Shown: positions 27,835-37,290, counted from the first letter of the stretch. The stretch is 64,000 nucleotides of DNA from Ruegeria atlantica (GCF_013032005.1 NZ_WQBE01000001.1:558001-622000), one strand, 5' to 3'. Numbers and translations: made by a program. The notes: generated by a model not told the origin, from the sequence alone.

Positions 27835-28839
27835 ATGCAAGAGCAACGCCAAGTTGTCACGGTGGAAGACACTGCGGCCAACTCCCGCAATTTCGTATTT
27901 GTCCTTTTGGACAAATTTTCTCTGCTGTCGTTTGCTTCGGCACTAGACAGCCTGCGCATAGCCAACCGTATGGCGGACAAAACGCTGTATACGTGGACAT
28001 TGATGGGTGAAGGTGGCGAAACAGTCAGCTGTTCGGCCGGAACTACCTTTGCGCTGGATTCAGACCTGGTTGAGCTGCAGCGCGACGATGTTGTCATGAT
28101 CTGCGGTGGGGTCGACGTTCAGGCGGCGACCACCAAGAAGGTGTTGAACTGGGTGCGCCGCGAGGCAAGGCGCGGCTTGCGCATCGGTGGCCTATGTACA
28201 GCGGCATATACTTTGGCCAAGGCCGGGCTGTTGGATGGCAAACGCGCAACCATTCACTGGGAAAACTCCGACAGCTTTGTCGAGGAATTCGACGAGGTTG
28301 AACTGACCAAGTCCGTCTTTATCGTCGACGGCAACCGGATGACGACGGCAGGCGGCACGTCTTCCATCGACCTGCTGCTTAAAATCATTGCTGACGACTT
28401 CGGCGAGGATTTGGCGAATGCCGTTGCGGATCAGATGATCTATTCCTCGATCCGCACCGACCAAGACACCCAGCGTCTATCGACACCAACTCGGATTGGC
28501 GTGCGCCACCCGAAACTGAGCCAGGTCATCCTGATGATGGAAAAGAACATCGAGGAACCGATCTCACCCTCGATTCTGGCCAAGGATGTCGGCATGTCGA
28601 CGCGGCAGTTGGAACGTCTGTTCCGCCGCTACCTGAGCCGTTCGCCCAAACGGTATTACATGGAGCTGCGCCTGCACAAAGCGCGCAACTTGTTGATGCA
28701 AACCGATATGAGTGTGATCAATGTGGCGCTGGCCTGCGGGTTTGCCTCGCCAAGCCATTTCTCGAAATGCTACCGGGCGCATTACAATACCACGCCTTAT
28801 CGCGAGCGTGGAGCGCAGGGCGACCGGTTGTCGGTGTAA
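27835..28839 (+). CDS. GlxA-family AraC-type regulator
   Basis: A 334-residue regulator. Residues of about 18-195 form a DJ-1/PfpI-like domain (NFVFVLLDKFSLLSFASALDSLR, GLCTAAYTLAKAGLLDG, TTAGGTSSIDLLL). Residues of about 225-325 form the two AraC helix-turn-helices, ending in VALACGFASPSHFSKCYRAHY. The layout resembles GbdR/CdhR, which control glycine betaine and carnitine genes. The target here is unknown and no betaine genes are adjacent. Its stop is one base from the stop of the convergent sugar dehydrogenase gene. Confidence 0.9.
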   Translation: MQEQRQVVTVEDTAANSRNFVFVLLDKFSLLSFASALDSLRIANRMADKTLYTWTLMGEGGETVSCSAGTTFALDSDLVELQRDDVVMICGGVDVQAATTKKVLNWVRREARRGLRIGGLCTAAYTLAKAGLLDGKRATIHWENSDSFVEEFDEVELTKSVFIVDGNRMTTAGGTSSIDLLLKIIADDFGEDLANAVADQMIYSSIRTDQDTQRLSTPTRIGVRHPKLSQVILMMEKNIEEPISPSILAKDVGMSTRQLERLFRRYLSRSPKRYYMELRLHKARNLLMQTDMSVINVALACGFASPSHFSKCYRAHYNTTPYRERGAQGDRLSV

Positions 28840-28840
28840 G

Positions 28841-29935
28841 TTACTCAGGGATCATACGATAGACGGCCCCTTCACCCACGGAAATGAACCAGATTGACCC
28901 GTCAGGGGCCTCGACTATGTCGCGCACCCGATTCGTTTCAGGGCCCTTGATCTGTTCAACCTCGCGCAGCGGCGATCCCGCCAGCCGCGCGATATAGTCG
29001 AATTTGAGCGACCCAACGAAGATATCCCCTTTCCAGTCCGACCAAAGCTTGCCGGAATAAACCATCAGACCCGAAGGGGCGATGGAAGGGTCCCAATAAT
29101 GCTCTGGTTGTTCCATACCCGGCTTCGCGGTGCCTTCTCCTATTTTGTCGCCGGAATAATGCACGCCAAAGGAGATGACTGGCCAACCGTAGTTCGACCC
29201 TGGCTGAACCAGATTGACCTCATCCCCACCTTTTGCCCCGTGTTCCGATATCCAAAGGCGGCCCCTTGCGTCCAAACCGGCCCCTTGCGGATTGCGATGG
29301 CCATAGGACCAGATCTCAGGCCGCACACCGCTTGCCTGAACAAAGGGATTGTCACCGGGAACCGATCCGTCACGGTTCACGCGGACCACCGTGCCATTAT
29401 GATTGGACCTGTCTTGCGCCTTGGGGCGTTCCCCCCTGTCGCCGATTGTGACGAACAAAGTTCCGTCCTTAGCTTCCACCACGCGGGAACCGTAGTGACG
29501 CCCTGATGAACCACCCGGGACAGCCTCGAAGATCACACGCAGGTTGGTCAGCCGATCACCGCGTTCAGACAATCGGGCCACCGCAAGGGCAGTTCCAGCA
29601 CCACCGCGCTGTGGTTTGGAAAAGGTCAGGAATATCTCGCGTGTTTGGCTAAAATCACGGGCGACCGTCACGTCCAACAAACCACCCTGCCCTTTGGCCA
29701 AAACGTCGGGCACACCCTTGACGGATTTGGCTTTCCCATCCGCAACATAAAGCAGTTTGCCATCACGTTCGGTGATCAAAACCCCCTGGCTCGGCAAAAT
29801 ACCAATTGCCCATGGGGCATCCAATCCTTCGACCATCGGCGTCACTCGCACAGGGCCAGAAGAAGTTTGCAGTACGTCGGCACTGAGCAGCCCCGCCTTG
29901 AAGACAAGAAACAGAATCGTGAAAACTCTCAACAT
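28841..29935 (-). CDS. PQQ-dependent aldose sugar dehydrogenase-like
   Basis: A 364-residue secreted beta-propeller protein with a signal peptide (MLRVFTILFLVFKAGLLSADV). It resembles soluble aldose sugar dehydrogenases (YliI/Asd family), which oxidise sugars with PQQ: APWAIGILPSQGVLITERDGKL, EIWSYGHRNPQGAGLDARGRLW, EHGAKGGDEVN and PGSNYGWP. PQQ synthesis genes are not in the window. The substrate is not evident. The gene is divergent from the ABC transporter binding protein. Confidence 0.9.
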   Translation of the reverse strand: MLRVFTILFLVFKAGLLSADVLQTSSGPVRVTPMVEGLDAPWAIGILPSQGVLITERDGKLLYVADGKAKSVKGVPDVLAKGQGGLLDVTVARDFSQTREIFLTFSKPQRGGAGTALAVARLSERGDRLTNLRVIFEAVPGGSSGRHYGSRVVEAKDGTLFVTIGDRGERPKAQDRSNHNGTVVRVNRDGSVPGDNPFVQASGVRPEIWSYGHRNPQGAGLDARGRLWISEHGAKGGDEVNLVQPGSNYGWPVISFGVHYSGDKIGEGTAKPGMEQPEHYWDPSIAPSGLMVYSGKLWSDWKGDIFVGSLKFDYIARLAGSPLREVEQIKGPETNRVRDIVEAPDGSIWFISVGEGAVYRMIPE

Positions 29936-30101
29936 TCAGCTCTCCACCTGCAGCATGCCAGCCGCCAGAAACGGGACAAACCCAACAAAACAATCAGAAC
30001 TTCAGGTGGCAACCACACAATTGCGTGAGGACTTTTCTTTTCCGAACAGCTTGCCTAGGGTCGTGCCCAGAACGAACACGTTCCAATTTGGGAGTAACCA
30101 C

Positions 30102-31283
30102 ATGAAAAAGCTGCTTACTGCAACCGCAGCAACCGCACTGTTGGCCGGCACCGCCATGGCCGAAGACGTTAAACTGGGCATTATGTTCGGTTTCACCGGC
30201 CCGATTGAATCGCTTTCGCCAGCAATGGCGTCCGGCGCTGAGCTGGCGATGAAAGAGGTTTCGGAATCCGGCAAACTGCTGGAAGGGTCCACCGTAACGC
30301 CCGTACGTGCTGATACGGGCTGCGCTGACAATGCTCTGGCCACCGCTAATGCGGAACGTCTGGTTGCCGAAGGCATCAACGGCCTTGTTGGCGGAGACTG
30401 TTCGGGCGTAACCGGTGCCATTCTGCAAAACGTCGCCGTGCCGAACGGTATGGTCATGATCTCACCTTCGGCCACCTCTCCGGGCCTGTCAGTTATGGAA
30501 GATAACGGCCTGTTCTTCCGCACGTCCCCATCGGATGCGCGCGAAGGCGAAATCATGGCCGACATCCTGAAAGAGCGCGGCGTCAACTCGATCGCTCTGA
30601 CCTATACCAACAACGACTACGGCAAGGGCCTGTCCGAGGCGATCAAATCCTCGTTCGAGGCGCTGGGCGGTGAGGTAACCATCGTTGCCGCGCATGAAGA
30701 CGGCAAGGCCGACTATTCGGCCGAAGTCGGCGCGCTGGCATCGGCAGGTGGCGACATTCTGGTCGTTGCGGGCTATCTGGATCAGGGCGGTCTGGGCATC
30801 ATTCAGTCCTCGCTGGACAGCGGCGCATTTGACACCTTTGGTCTGCCGGGTGGCATGATCGGTGACTCGCTGCCTGAAAACGTCGGTCCGGATCTGAACG
30901 GCTCGTATGGTCAGGCCCCGGGATCGAAAAGCGAAGCTGCGGATTCGTTCTTTGCCATGGCCGAAGCCGAGGGTTTTGACGGCTCGTCCATCTTCGTGCC
31001 CGAGTCCTATGACGCAGCGGCGCTGTTCCTGCTGGCCATGCAGGCGGCGGGTTCCAGCAACCCGGCGGACTATGGCGGCAAGATCATGGATGTTGCCAAC
31101 GAACCGGGTGAAAAGATCTATCCGGGTGAGCTGGCCAAGGGTCTGGAGCTCCTCGCAGCAGGCCAAGACATCGACTATGTCGGCGCCTCGGGTGTTGAGC
31201 TGATCGGCCCCGGCGAAAGCGCCGGTGCATACCGCGAAATCGAAGTCATCGATGGTGAGATGAAGACGGTTAACTACCGTTAA
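30102..31283 (+). CDS. Branched-chain amino acid-type ABC transporter substrate-binding protein
   Basis: A 393-residue periplasmic protein with a clear signal peptide (MKKLLTATAATALLAGTAMA) starting at ATG 30102 after a GGAGTAA-type site. It is of the LivJ/LivK/AmiC-like fold: LGIMFGFTGPIESLSPAMASGAELA, ADTGCADNALATANAERLVAEG, and ALTYTNNDYGKGL. The ligand may be an amino acid, a short amide or another small molecule. A hairpin follows before livG, and the permease genes stand 3.6 kb downstream behind three small genes. Confidence 0.9.
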   Translation: MKKLLTATAATALLAGTAMAEDVKLGIMFGFTGPIESLSPAMASGAELAMKEVSESGKLLEGSTVTPVRADTGCADNALATANAERLVAEGINGLVGGDCSGVTGAILQNVAVPNGMVMISPSATSPGLSVMEDNGLFFRTSPSDAREGEIMADILKERGVNSIALTYTNNDYGKGLSEAIKSSFEALGGEVTIVAAHEDGKADYSAEVGALASAGGDILVVAGYLDQGGLGIIQSSLDSGAFDTFGLPGGMIGDSLPENVGPDLNGSYGQAPGSKSEAADSFFAMAEAEGFDGSSIFVPESYDAAALFLLAMQAAGSSNPADYGGKIMDVANEPGEKIYPGELAKGLELLAAGQDIDYVGASGVELIGPGESAGAYREIEVIDGEMKTVNYR

Positions 31284-31308
31284 ATCCTCATCTGACAGAG
31301 CAAAACCG

Positions 31309-31340
31309 AACAGCCCGGGCCTTGTGTCCGGGCTGTTTCA
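31309..31340 (+). terminator. Hairpin after the binding-protein gene
   Basis: AACAGCCCGG (31309-31318) pairs perfectly with CCGGGCTGTT (31328-31337), with a short T tail. It probably allows excess binding-protein mRNA, with read-through into livG. Confidence 0.7.
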
Positions 31341-31389
31341 GTGACAAAAGGCTGCACCTCTGTTTTCGGGGAAAAGGCAAGGGAAAACC

Positions 31390-32178
31390 ATGATCGTCGT
31401 TGAGGACGTGCATAAGCATTTTAGCGGATTCCACGCGGTGGACGGTGCTTCGCTGGAAATCCAAAAGGGCTCGATCACCGGCCTGATCGGACCGAACGGT
31501 GCGGGCAAGACAACCCTGTTCAACGTGATCGCGGGTGTGTTGCCGCCGACCAGCGGCAAGGTTTTCATGGATGGCGAAGATATCACTGGCCTGCCTCCGC
31601 ATGAGCTGTTTCACAAAGGGCTGCTGCGCACGTTCCAGATCGCGCATGAGTTTTCGTCAATGAGCTGCCGCGAGAACCTGATGATGGTGCCCGGCGCGCA
31701 ATCGGGTGAATCACTGTGGAACACCTGGTTTGGCCGCAAACGCATCGCCGACGAGGAACGCGCCCTGCGCGCCAAGGCGGACGAGGTGTTGGAGTTCCTG
31801 ACCATCGAACACCTGGCCGACCACAAGGCAGGTCAGGTTTCGGGCGGGCAAAAGAAACTGTTGGAACTTGGCCGCACCATGATGGTCGACGCCAAGATCG
31901 TGTTTCTGGACGAGGTCGGCGCAGGCGTGAACCGCACCCTGCTGATGACCATCGGCGACACCATCCTGCGCCTGAACAAAGAACGCGGCTATACCTTTGT
32001 CGTCATCGAGCATGACATGGATTTCATCGGCAAAATTTGCGACCCGGTGATCTGCATGGCCGAGGGCAAAGTGCTGGCCGAGGGCACTCTGGACGAGATC
32101 AAGGCCAACGAACACGTGATCGAGGCTTATTTGGGCACCGGCCTGAAGAACAAAGACAAGCTGGAGGCCCAGACATGA
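31390..32178 (+). CDS. livG: Liv-type ABC transporter ATP-binding protein LivG
   Basis: A 262-residue ATPase. Walker A is GPNGAGKTT (about 34-42). The signature is VSGGQKKLLELGR. Walker B reads IVFLDEVGAGVN: the catalytic Glu is kept, but the usual Pro after it is replaced by Val. It ends EAYLGTG as LivG proteins do. The gene overlaps livF by 4 bases (ATGA). Confidence 0.92.
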   Translation: MIVVEDVHKHFSGFHAVDGASLEIQKGSITGLIGPNGAGKTTLFNVIAGVLPPTSGKVFMDGEDITGLPPHELFHKGLLRTFQIAHEFSSMSCRENLMMVPGAQSGESLWNTWFGRKRIADEERALRAKADEVLEFLTIEHLADHKAGQVSGGQKKLLELGRTMMVDAKIVFLDEVGAGVNRTLLMTIGDTILRLNKERGYTFVVIEHDMDFIGKICDPVICMAEGKVLAEGTLDEIKANEHVIEAYLGTGLKNKDKLEAQT

Positions 32179-33017
32179 CTGCGGGCGCAAGCGACAACCC
32201 CTATCAGGACGATCACGGCAACAAGGACGCAACAATTGCCAATACCAAGGGCATTGGCACAATGACCCCCGCGCATCCAACCAGCGGAGAAACCCACAAG
32301 GTCAGTGGCGGCCCCTTCCTGATCGGAGATACCATGACCGGTGGCTACGGCAAGGGACCCGACATCCTTCACGACTGCACTATTGCCGTCGACAAGGGCG
32401 AAATTGCAGTGATTGTCGGCCCCAACGGCGCGGGTAAGTCCACCGCGATGAAGGCCGTGTTCGGAATGCTGGATGTCCGTGCCGGGTCGGTGCGGCTGGA
32501 TGGCGAAGACATCACCAAACTGTCGCCACAGGATCGGGTGATCAGGGGGATGGGCTTTGTGCCGCAGACCTCGAATATCTTCACGTCCATGACGGTCGAG
32601 GAAAACCTAGAAATGGGTGCCTTCATCCGGCGCGACGATATCAGCCAGACGATGGAGCAGGTCTATGACCTCTTCCCGATCCTGCGCGACAAGCGCAACC
32701 AGGCGGCCGGAGAGCTTTCGGGCGGTCAACGCCAACAGGTCGCCGTCGGCCGGGCGCTGATGACCCAGCCCAAAGTGCTGATGCTGGACGAACCCACCGC
32801 CGGTGTCTCACCCATCGTGATGGATGAGCTGTTTGATCGGATTATCGAGGTATCCCGCACCGGGTTACCTATCCTGATGGTCGAACAGAACGCCCGTCAG
32901 GCGCTTGAGATTGCGGATAAGGGATATGTTCTGGTGCAGGGACGGAATGCCTATACCGGCACGGGTAAGGAATTGCTGGCTGATCCTGAGGTGCGGAAGA
33001 GTTTCTTGGGGGGGTAG
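32175..33017 (+). CDS. livF: Liv-type ABC transporter ATP-binding protein LivF
   Basis: A 280-residue ATPase with Walker A GPNGAGKST, signature LSGGQRQQVAVGRAL and Walker B VLMLDEPTAGVSP. The first 45 or so residues, before GPFLIGDTMTGGYGKG, are an N-terminal extension not normal for LivF. A later start at Met30 would shorten it. The start overlaps livG as ATGA. The stop is one base before the start of the first small secreted gene at 33019, which is therefore probably co-translated. Confidence 0.92.
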   Translation: MTAGASDNPYQDDHGNKDATIANTKGIGTMTPAHPTSGETHKVSGGPFLIGDTMTGGYGKGPDILHDCTIAVDKGEIAVIVGPNGAGKSTAMKAVFGMLDVRAGSVRLDGEDITKLSPQDRVIRGMGFVPQTSNIFTSMTVEENLEMGAFIRRDDISQTMEQVYDLFPILRDKRNQAAGELSGGQRQQVAVGRALMTQPKVLMLDEPTAGVSPIVMDELFDRIIEVSRTGLPILMVEQNARQALEIADKGYVLVQGRNAYTGTGKELLADPEVRKSFLGG

Positions 33018-33018
33018 A

Positions 33019-33390
33019 ATGAAAAACCTAGCCACCAAGATTCTTGTTGCGGCATTTTTGTTGGCGCCTCAAAGCTTGGCAGCGCAAGTATCTTCATATG
33101 TTTGTAAATTCGACATTGAATGCTCGCCCAATGAAGGTTGTCAAAAAAAAGAAATGGACCTGACCTTCTTTTTGGACGGGCAAGGCAAGGCGTTCATGCA
33201 GGGAAATGTAGGGCTAGTCCAAGTTGTTCCCGTCGCCGGCACTCAAGCATTTTCCTTCGTGGAGCCACTTGAGTCCGGAGTAGTTCAATCCACAACAGTG
33301 TTGACAGACGGGACGGCAGTCCACTCTCGGCATACGGCGATAATGGGAGACTTCGTTGTCGCGCAATGGCACGGCAATTGTTCAAACTAA
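33019..33390 (+). CDS. Small secreted four-cysteine protein A
   Basis: A 123-residue protein with a signal peptide (MKNLATKILVAAFLLAPQSLAA). The mature part has four Cys: YVC, then C-x5-C-x5-C near its start, and NC near the C-terminus. I do not recognise a family. It resembles protein B at 34362: the same Cys pattern, a GQ-K segment, a VVPVAGTQAFSF versus VIPSLGAQEFLQ segment, and a Cys near the end. It starts one base after livF, with the G-run of its end acting as ribosome site. The gene is AT-richer than its neighbours. Confidence 0.75.
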   Translation: MKNLATKILVAAFLLAPQSLAAQVSSYVCKFDIECSPNEGCQKKEMDLTFFLDGQGKAFMQGNVGLVQVVPVAGTQAFSFVEPLESGVVQSTTVLTDGTAVHSRHTAIMGDFVVAQWHGNCSN

Positions 33391-33585
33391 ACTGGGTTAG
33401 ATTAAATTCCGCGCCGATTACTTTTATTGATCCTGTTAAATTGCAGATTCACTCCAGCAAAATCGCAGCAAGGCCACCTGATTTCGCTTCGGTAGCCTCG
33501 CATGTTTGACATTCTTACGCGTTGATTTGTCGAGAAAGGAATGCATAGACTTGCGCGTATATAACCACTGAACTCCTAGTATCGT

Positions 33586-33939
33586 TCACCCAATCGGATC
33601 ACCACAAGACCCGAAATCCTGTGCGGCATGCGGGCCTTTGATCGACATGTCGTAGTTCAGGTCCTCGAAATCCACGACAAAAGTCACAACGTCTTGGTCC
33701 ATGATGTGCAGGAATGTCAGTGAGTTCAGACCGGCAATGATCGTGGCCTCTCCGCGGATGTCATCAGTGACGATAAATCCCTTATCCGTGGCTCCGGACC
33801 TCGCCAATGTCACCGCGCCGCCAGTATTGTCCGATACGCAATTAACGACGAAATCCGCCCCGTCCAGAGGGTCGCTTGATGCGGCATACGCTATTGCCGG
33901 CAAAACCGCGCTCAATATCACTGCTGCGTAGAATTTCAT
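33586..33939 (-). CDS. Small secreted two-cysteine protein C
   Basis: A 117-residue protein from ATG 33939, preceded by GGAGGTACATC. Signal peptide MKFYAAVILSAVLPAIAYA. The mature part has two Cys (FVVNC and FGSC) at positions like the first and last Cys of proteins A and B. It keeps a KGFIV, GLNSLTFLHI, VTFVVDFEDL layout similar to B. It is likely a distant relative. It is the only one of the trio on the minus strand. Function unknown. Confidence 0.75.
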   Translation of the reverse strand: MKFYAAVILSAVLPAIAYAASSDPLDGADFVVNCVSDNTGGAVTLARSGATDKGFIVTDDIRGEATIIAGLNSLTFLHIMDQDVVTFVVDFEDLNYDMSIKGPHAAQDFGSCGDPIG

Positions 33940-34361
33940 GATGTACCTCCCTTTATTCAGCGCCCTCGGACACAGGGCAAGATCATCAATTAGCTCAATA
34001 ACTTCAACAGGCTGCACGACGGCCCTCACTTTCAGTTGATCCCAGGTGAAAGGCTGTGTTCGCGTGTCAACGCCTCTTTGACACGGTTAAACCGCGTGCT
34101 TTCAGGCAATCAATCGTGGCGAGAAAATGGCGTTTGCAGCTTTGCGCCACTGGTCGGATAAACAACCTCCAATAAAACGGTTTGTTCCCAGCTGGTTACT
34201 TCTTTCACGCGCGGAATGGAAAAATCAGCCCGTTCAGAATTCCGCCCTGTCTCGGCTCAATTTCCGCCACGATCCGCGCCTAATCACGAACGCGCGAACA
34301 GCGGGAATCCTGATTGGATTCTCAAATATTTCGGGCAAGTGCCCCCTTCAGGAGACATATT
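33940..34361. other. Intergenic region between proteins C and B
   Basis: About 420 bases, relatively AT-rich, between two diverging small genes. It should hold both promoters. I see no convincing gene, repeat or terminator in it. Confidence 0.4.
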
Positions 34362-34739
34362 ATGAAATATCTGGCTGCGCTTGCCGCCATCGTTCTGCCT
34401 GCGACCGCGCAGGCCGTGTCGCAAGCCCCCGCGCAAGGTGAATTTGTTTACGAGTGCCAGATTACCGAAACCTGCAACCCCGGTGGGTGCAATCCAATTG
34501 AACCAGCCCACCAGGTCGTGCTGAAACAGATCGAAGGGCAATCCAAGGGCTTGCTGCTGGCCGAGGGTCAAGAACATGAAGTCCTTGTGATCCCCAGCCT
34601 CGGCGCGCAGGAATTTCTGCAAATTCTAAGCAACGGTAGCGTGGGATACACGGTTGCATCAGAGACCGGCCACCTTGAAGTTCGCGCCTCTGGCGGGCAA
34701 CAGCGCAACGAACGCGGGGTCTGTACACTCAAAAATTGA
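34362..34739 (+). CDS. Small secreted four-cysteine protein B
   Basis: A 125-residue protein from ATG 34362 after a GGAGACATATT ribosome site. Signal peptide MKYLAALAAIVLPATAQA. The mature protein has YECQITETCNPGGC (C-x5-C-x4-C) and a final Cys four residues from the end. It is a likely paralogue of protein A. The liv permease genes follow on the same strand, 206 bases downstream. No known family is recognised. Confidence 0.78.
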   Translation: MKYLAALAAIVLPATAQAVSQAPAQGEFVYECQITETCNPGGCNPIEPAHQVVLKQIEGQSKGLLLAEGQEHEVLVIPSLGAQEFLQILSNGSVGYTVASETGHLEVRASGGQQRNERGVCTLKN

Positions 34740-34945
34740 CCACATTTACTATCGCAAGAACAGCAAAGCTGAACCAGCGACGCGTCTGACGGACATGATC
34801 CTGTCAGGCGCGCCTTGATTGCCCGAAAGGAACGCTGCCCATATGCAGTTTTTCTTCGGAATTCGACCGTCCATAACCGTTGAAATATTGTGTCTTTGCG
34901 CGCGGGTATGCCATAAGGCCGCACCCGGCGGAATGAGAAGGTGAG

Positions 34946-35956
34946 ATGGACATACTGAACGCGCTTGTCGCGCTTGCGAATTTTGTGTTGGTGCCTGCAA
35001 TTGCTTATGGCAGCCAGCTGGCACTGGGGGCGCTGGGGGTCACGCTGATCTACGGTATCCTGCGGTTTTCCAACTTTGCCCATGGCGACACGATGGCCTT
35101 TGGCGCGATGATCGCCGTTCTGGTCACCTGGGGGCTGCAGGCCGCTGGGGTCAGTTTTGGTCCGCTGCCGACCGCCCTTTTGGCTCTGCCCTTTGCCATA
35201 TTGGGCTGTATCGTTCTGGTGCTGATCACCGACCGATTGGTCTATCGATTTTATCGCGAGCAAAAGGCCAAGCCGGTCATTCTGGTTATCGTGTCGATGG
35301 GCGTGATGTTCATCATGAACGGTCTGGTGCGGTTCATCATCGGCCCGGACGATCAGAGGTTTTCGGACGGTCAGCGGTTTGTGATCTCCGCACGTGAATT
35401 CAAGGCCATGACTGGGCTGAATGAGGGGCTGGCGATCAAGACATCTCAGGGCATTACCGTCATCGTTGCAGTTGTTGCCGTTGTGCTGTTGTTCTGGTTC
35501 CTCAACAAAACCCGCACTGGCAAATCGATGCGCGCCTATTCCGACAATGAAGATCTCGCCCTGCTGTCCGGTATCAACCCCGAGCGCGTGGTGATGATTA
35601 CATGGATCATCGTTGCGGCGCTCGCGACCACGGCCGGGGTCCTGTACGGGCTGGACAAGAGCTTTAAACCTTTCGTTTATTTCCAGCTACTTCTGCCGAT
35701 TTTCGCCTCGGCCATCGTCGGCGGTCTGGGCAGTCCTGTGGGGGCCATCGCGGGTGGATTCATCATCGCCTTTTCTGAGGTCACGATCACTTACGCCTGG
35801 AAAAAGGTGCTGACCTATCTTGCCCCGGAAAGCCTGGAGCCGTCGGGATTGGTGCAATTCCTGTCCACCGATTACAAATTCGCCGTAAGTTTTGTCATTT
35901 TGCTGATCGTGCTTCTGTTCAAACCTACGGGTCTGTTTAAGGGGAAAGCGGTATGA
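34946..35956 (+). CDS. livH: Liv-type ABC transporter permease LivH
   Basis: A 336-residue permease with about eight hydrophobic helices. LivH features: SQLALGALGVTLIYGILRFSNFAHGD, KPVILVIVSMGVMFI, and the coupling segment SMRAYSDNEDLALLSGINPERVV. GAIAGGFIIAFSE follows. It starts after GAGAAGGTGAG and overlaps livM by 4 bases. It is separated from livGF by the three small secreted genes. Confidence 0.94.
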   Translation: MDILNALVALANFVLVPAIAYGSQLALGALGVTLIYGILRFSNFAHGDTMAFGAMIAVLVTWGLQAAGVSFGPLPTALLALPFAILGCIVLVLITDRLVYRFYREQKAKPVILVIVSMGVMFIMNGLVRFIIGPDDQRFSDGQRFVISAREFKAMTGLNEGLAIKTSQGITVIVAVVAVVLLFWFLNKTRTGKSMRAYSDNEDLALLSGINPERVVMITWIIVAALATTAGVLYGLDKSFKPFVYFQLLLPIFASAIVGGLGSPVGAIAGGFIIAFSEVTITYAWKKVLTYLAPESLEPSGLVQFLSTDYKFAVSFVILLIVLLFKPTGLFKGKAV

Positions 35957-37266
35957 CCGAGCCTGTCAAAAATACGCTGCTTTTCGCTGTTGTCGGTGGC
36001 CTAATCCTGCTGACCGGATTCACGCAAAGCTGGAACGCCGCTATATTGATCCTGAACATGGGACTGATCTCGGCCATCATGGCGCTTGGGGTGAACCTGC
36101 AATGGGGTTTTGCCGGTTTGTTCAACGTCGGGGTCATGGGTTTCGTTGCGTTGGGCGGGCTTGCCGTTGTGCTGGTCTCGACCCCGACAACACCTGGCGC
36201 CTGGTCTGCCGGAGGTTTCGGTATTGTGCTGGCCCTGCTGCTGGGCGCTGCAACCGTTGTGGCCACAGTTCTGGTGGCGCAGAAGATGCCCAAAGGGCGG
36301 GTTCGGACTTTGTCGATCATTGCCATTCTGATCATCGGCTTCTTTGTTTACCGTGCTGTCCTCGATCCCAATACCGCAGCGGTCGAGGCCATTGAACCGG
36401 CTGTTGCGGGCAACCTCGGCGGCCTGAATCTGCCTGTCCTGCTGGCTTGGCCCGCGGGTGGATTGCTGGCAGCTGGTGCAGCGTGGCTGATCGGCAAAAC
36501 TGCTCTGGGCCTGCGCTCGGACTATCTGGCCATCGCCACGCTGGGGATTGCCGAGATCATCATCGCGATCTTGAAAAACGAGGACTGGTTGGCCCGGGGC
36601 GTCAAAAACGTCTACGGCATCCCGCGCCCTGCGCCGGTCGTTGGGTACGAGGTCGATCTGCAGAATGACCCTGGCTTTGTCGCTCGCGCCGAATGGTTGG
36701 GGCTGGATACAGTCACGGCTTCGACGCTGGCGGTTAAACTGGGCTATTCGTTTCTGTTCCTGATCGTTCTGCTGGTCCTGCTCTGGATGGCGCAAAAGGC
36801 GCTGAACAGCCCGTGGGGCCGCATGATGCGCGCCATTCGTGACAACGAGGTCGCGGCCGAGGCGATGGGCAAGGACGTGACCCGCCGCCATTTGCAGATC
36901 TTTGTGCTGGGCTCGGCCATCTGCGGAATTGCAGGTGCTATGATGACAACGTTGGACGGCCAGTTGACCCCCAGCGCGTATCAGCCATTGCGGTTTACAT
37001 TCCTGGTCTGGGTAATGGTAATCGTCGGTGGATCGGGTAACAATTTTGGTGCGGTACTGGGCGCGTTCGTGATCTGGTTCCTGTGGGTTCAGGTCGAACC
37101 TATCGGGCTGTGGCTGATGAACCTGATCACCGCTGGATTGCCTGATGGCAGCGCGCTTAAGGCACATCTGATCGAAAGCGCCGCGCATATGCGCCTGCTG
37201 ACCATGGGGTTGATCCTACTGATTGTTCTCAGATTCAGTCCAAGGGGCTTGATCCCCGAGAAATAG
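35953..37266 (+). CDS. livM: Liv-type ABC transporter permease LivM
   Basis: A 437-residue permease, at the long end for LivM because of extra membrane helices in the N-terminal half (about 70-180). LivM features: MALGVNLQWGFAGLFNVG, ALGLRSDYLAIATLGIAEII, the coupling segment GRMMRAIRDNEVAAEAMGKDV, VGGSGNNFGAVLGAF, and the closing LRFSPRGLIPEK. It overlaps livH by 4 bases and ends the transporter operon before a terminator. Confidence 0.94.
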   Translation: MTEPVKNTLLFAVVGGLILLTGFTQSWNAAILILNMGLISAIMALGVNLQWGFAGLFNVGVMGFVALGGLAVVLVSTPTTPGAWSAGGFGIVLALLLGAATVVATVLVAQKMPKGRVRTLSIIAILIIGFFVYRAVLDPNTAAVEAIEPAVAGNLGGLNLPVLLAWPAGGLLAAGAAWLIGKTALGLRSDYLAIATLGIAEIIIAILKNEDWLARGVKNVYGIPRPAPVVGYEVDLQNDPGFVARAEWLGLDTVTASTLAVKLGYSFLFLIVLLVLLWMAQKALNSPWGRMMRAIRDNEVAAEAMGKDVTRRHLQIFVLGSAICGIAGAMMTTLDGQLTPSAYQPLRFTFLVWVMVIVGGSGNNFGAVLGAFVIWFLWVQVEPIGLWLMNLITAGLPDGSALKAHLIESAAHMRLLTMGLILLIVLRFSPRGLIPEK

Positions 37267-37290
37267 ATCACTTTCAGGGGAATATTCGGA

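Noticed and set aside
34127..34441. Gene in the gap before small protein B
   Set aside because: The frame overlaps protein B's signal peptide in another frame and shows no protein-like features.
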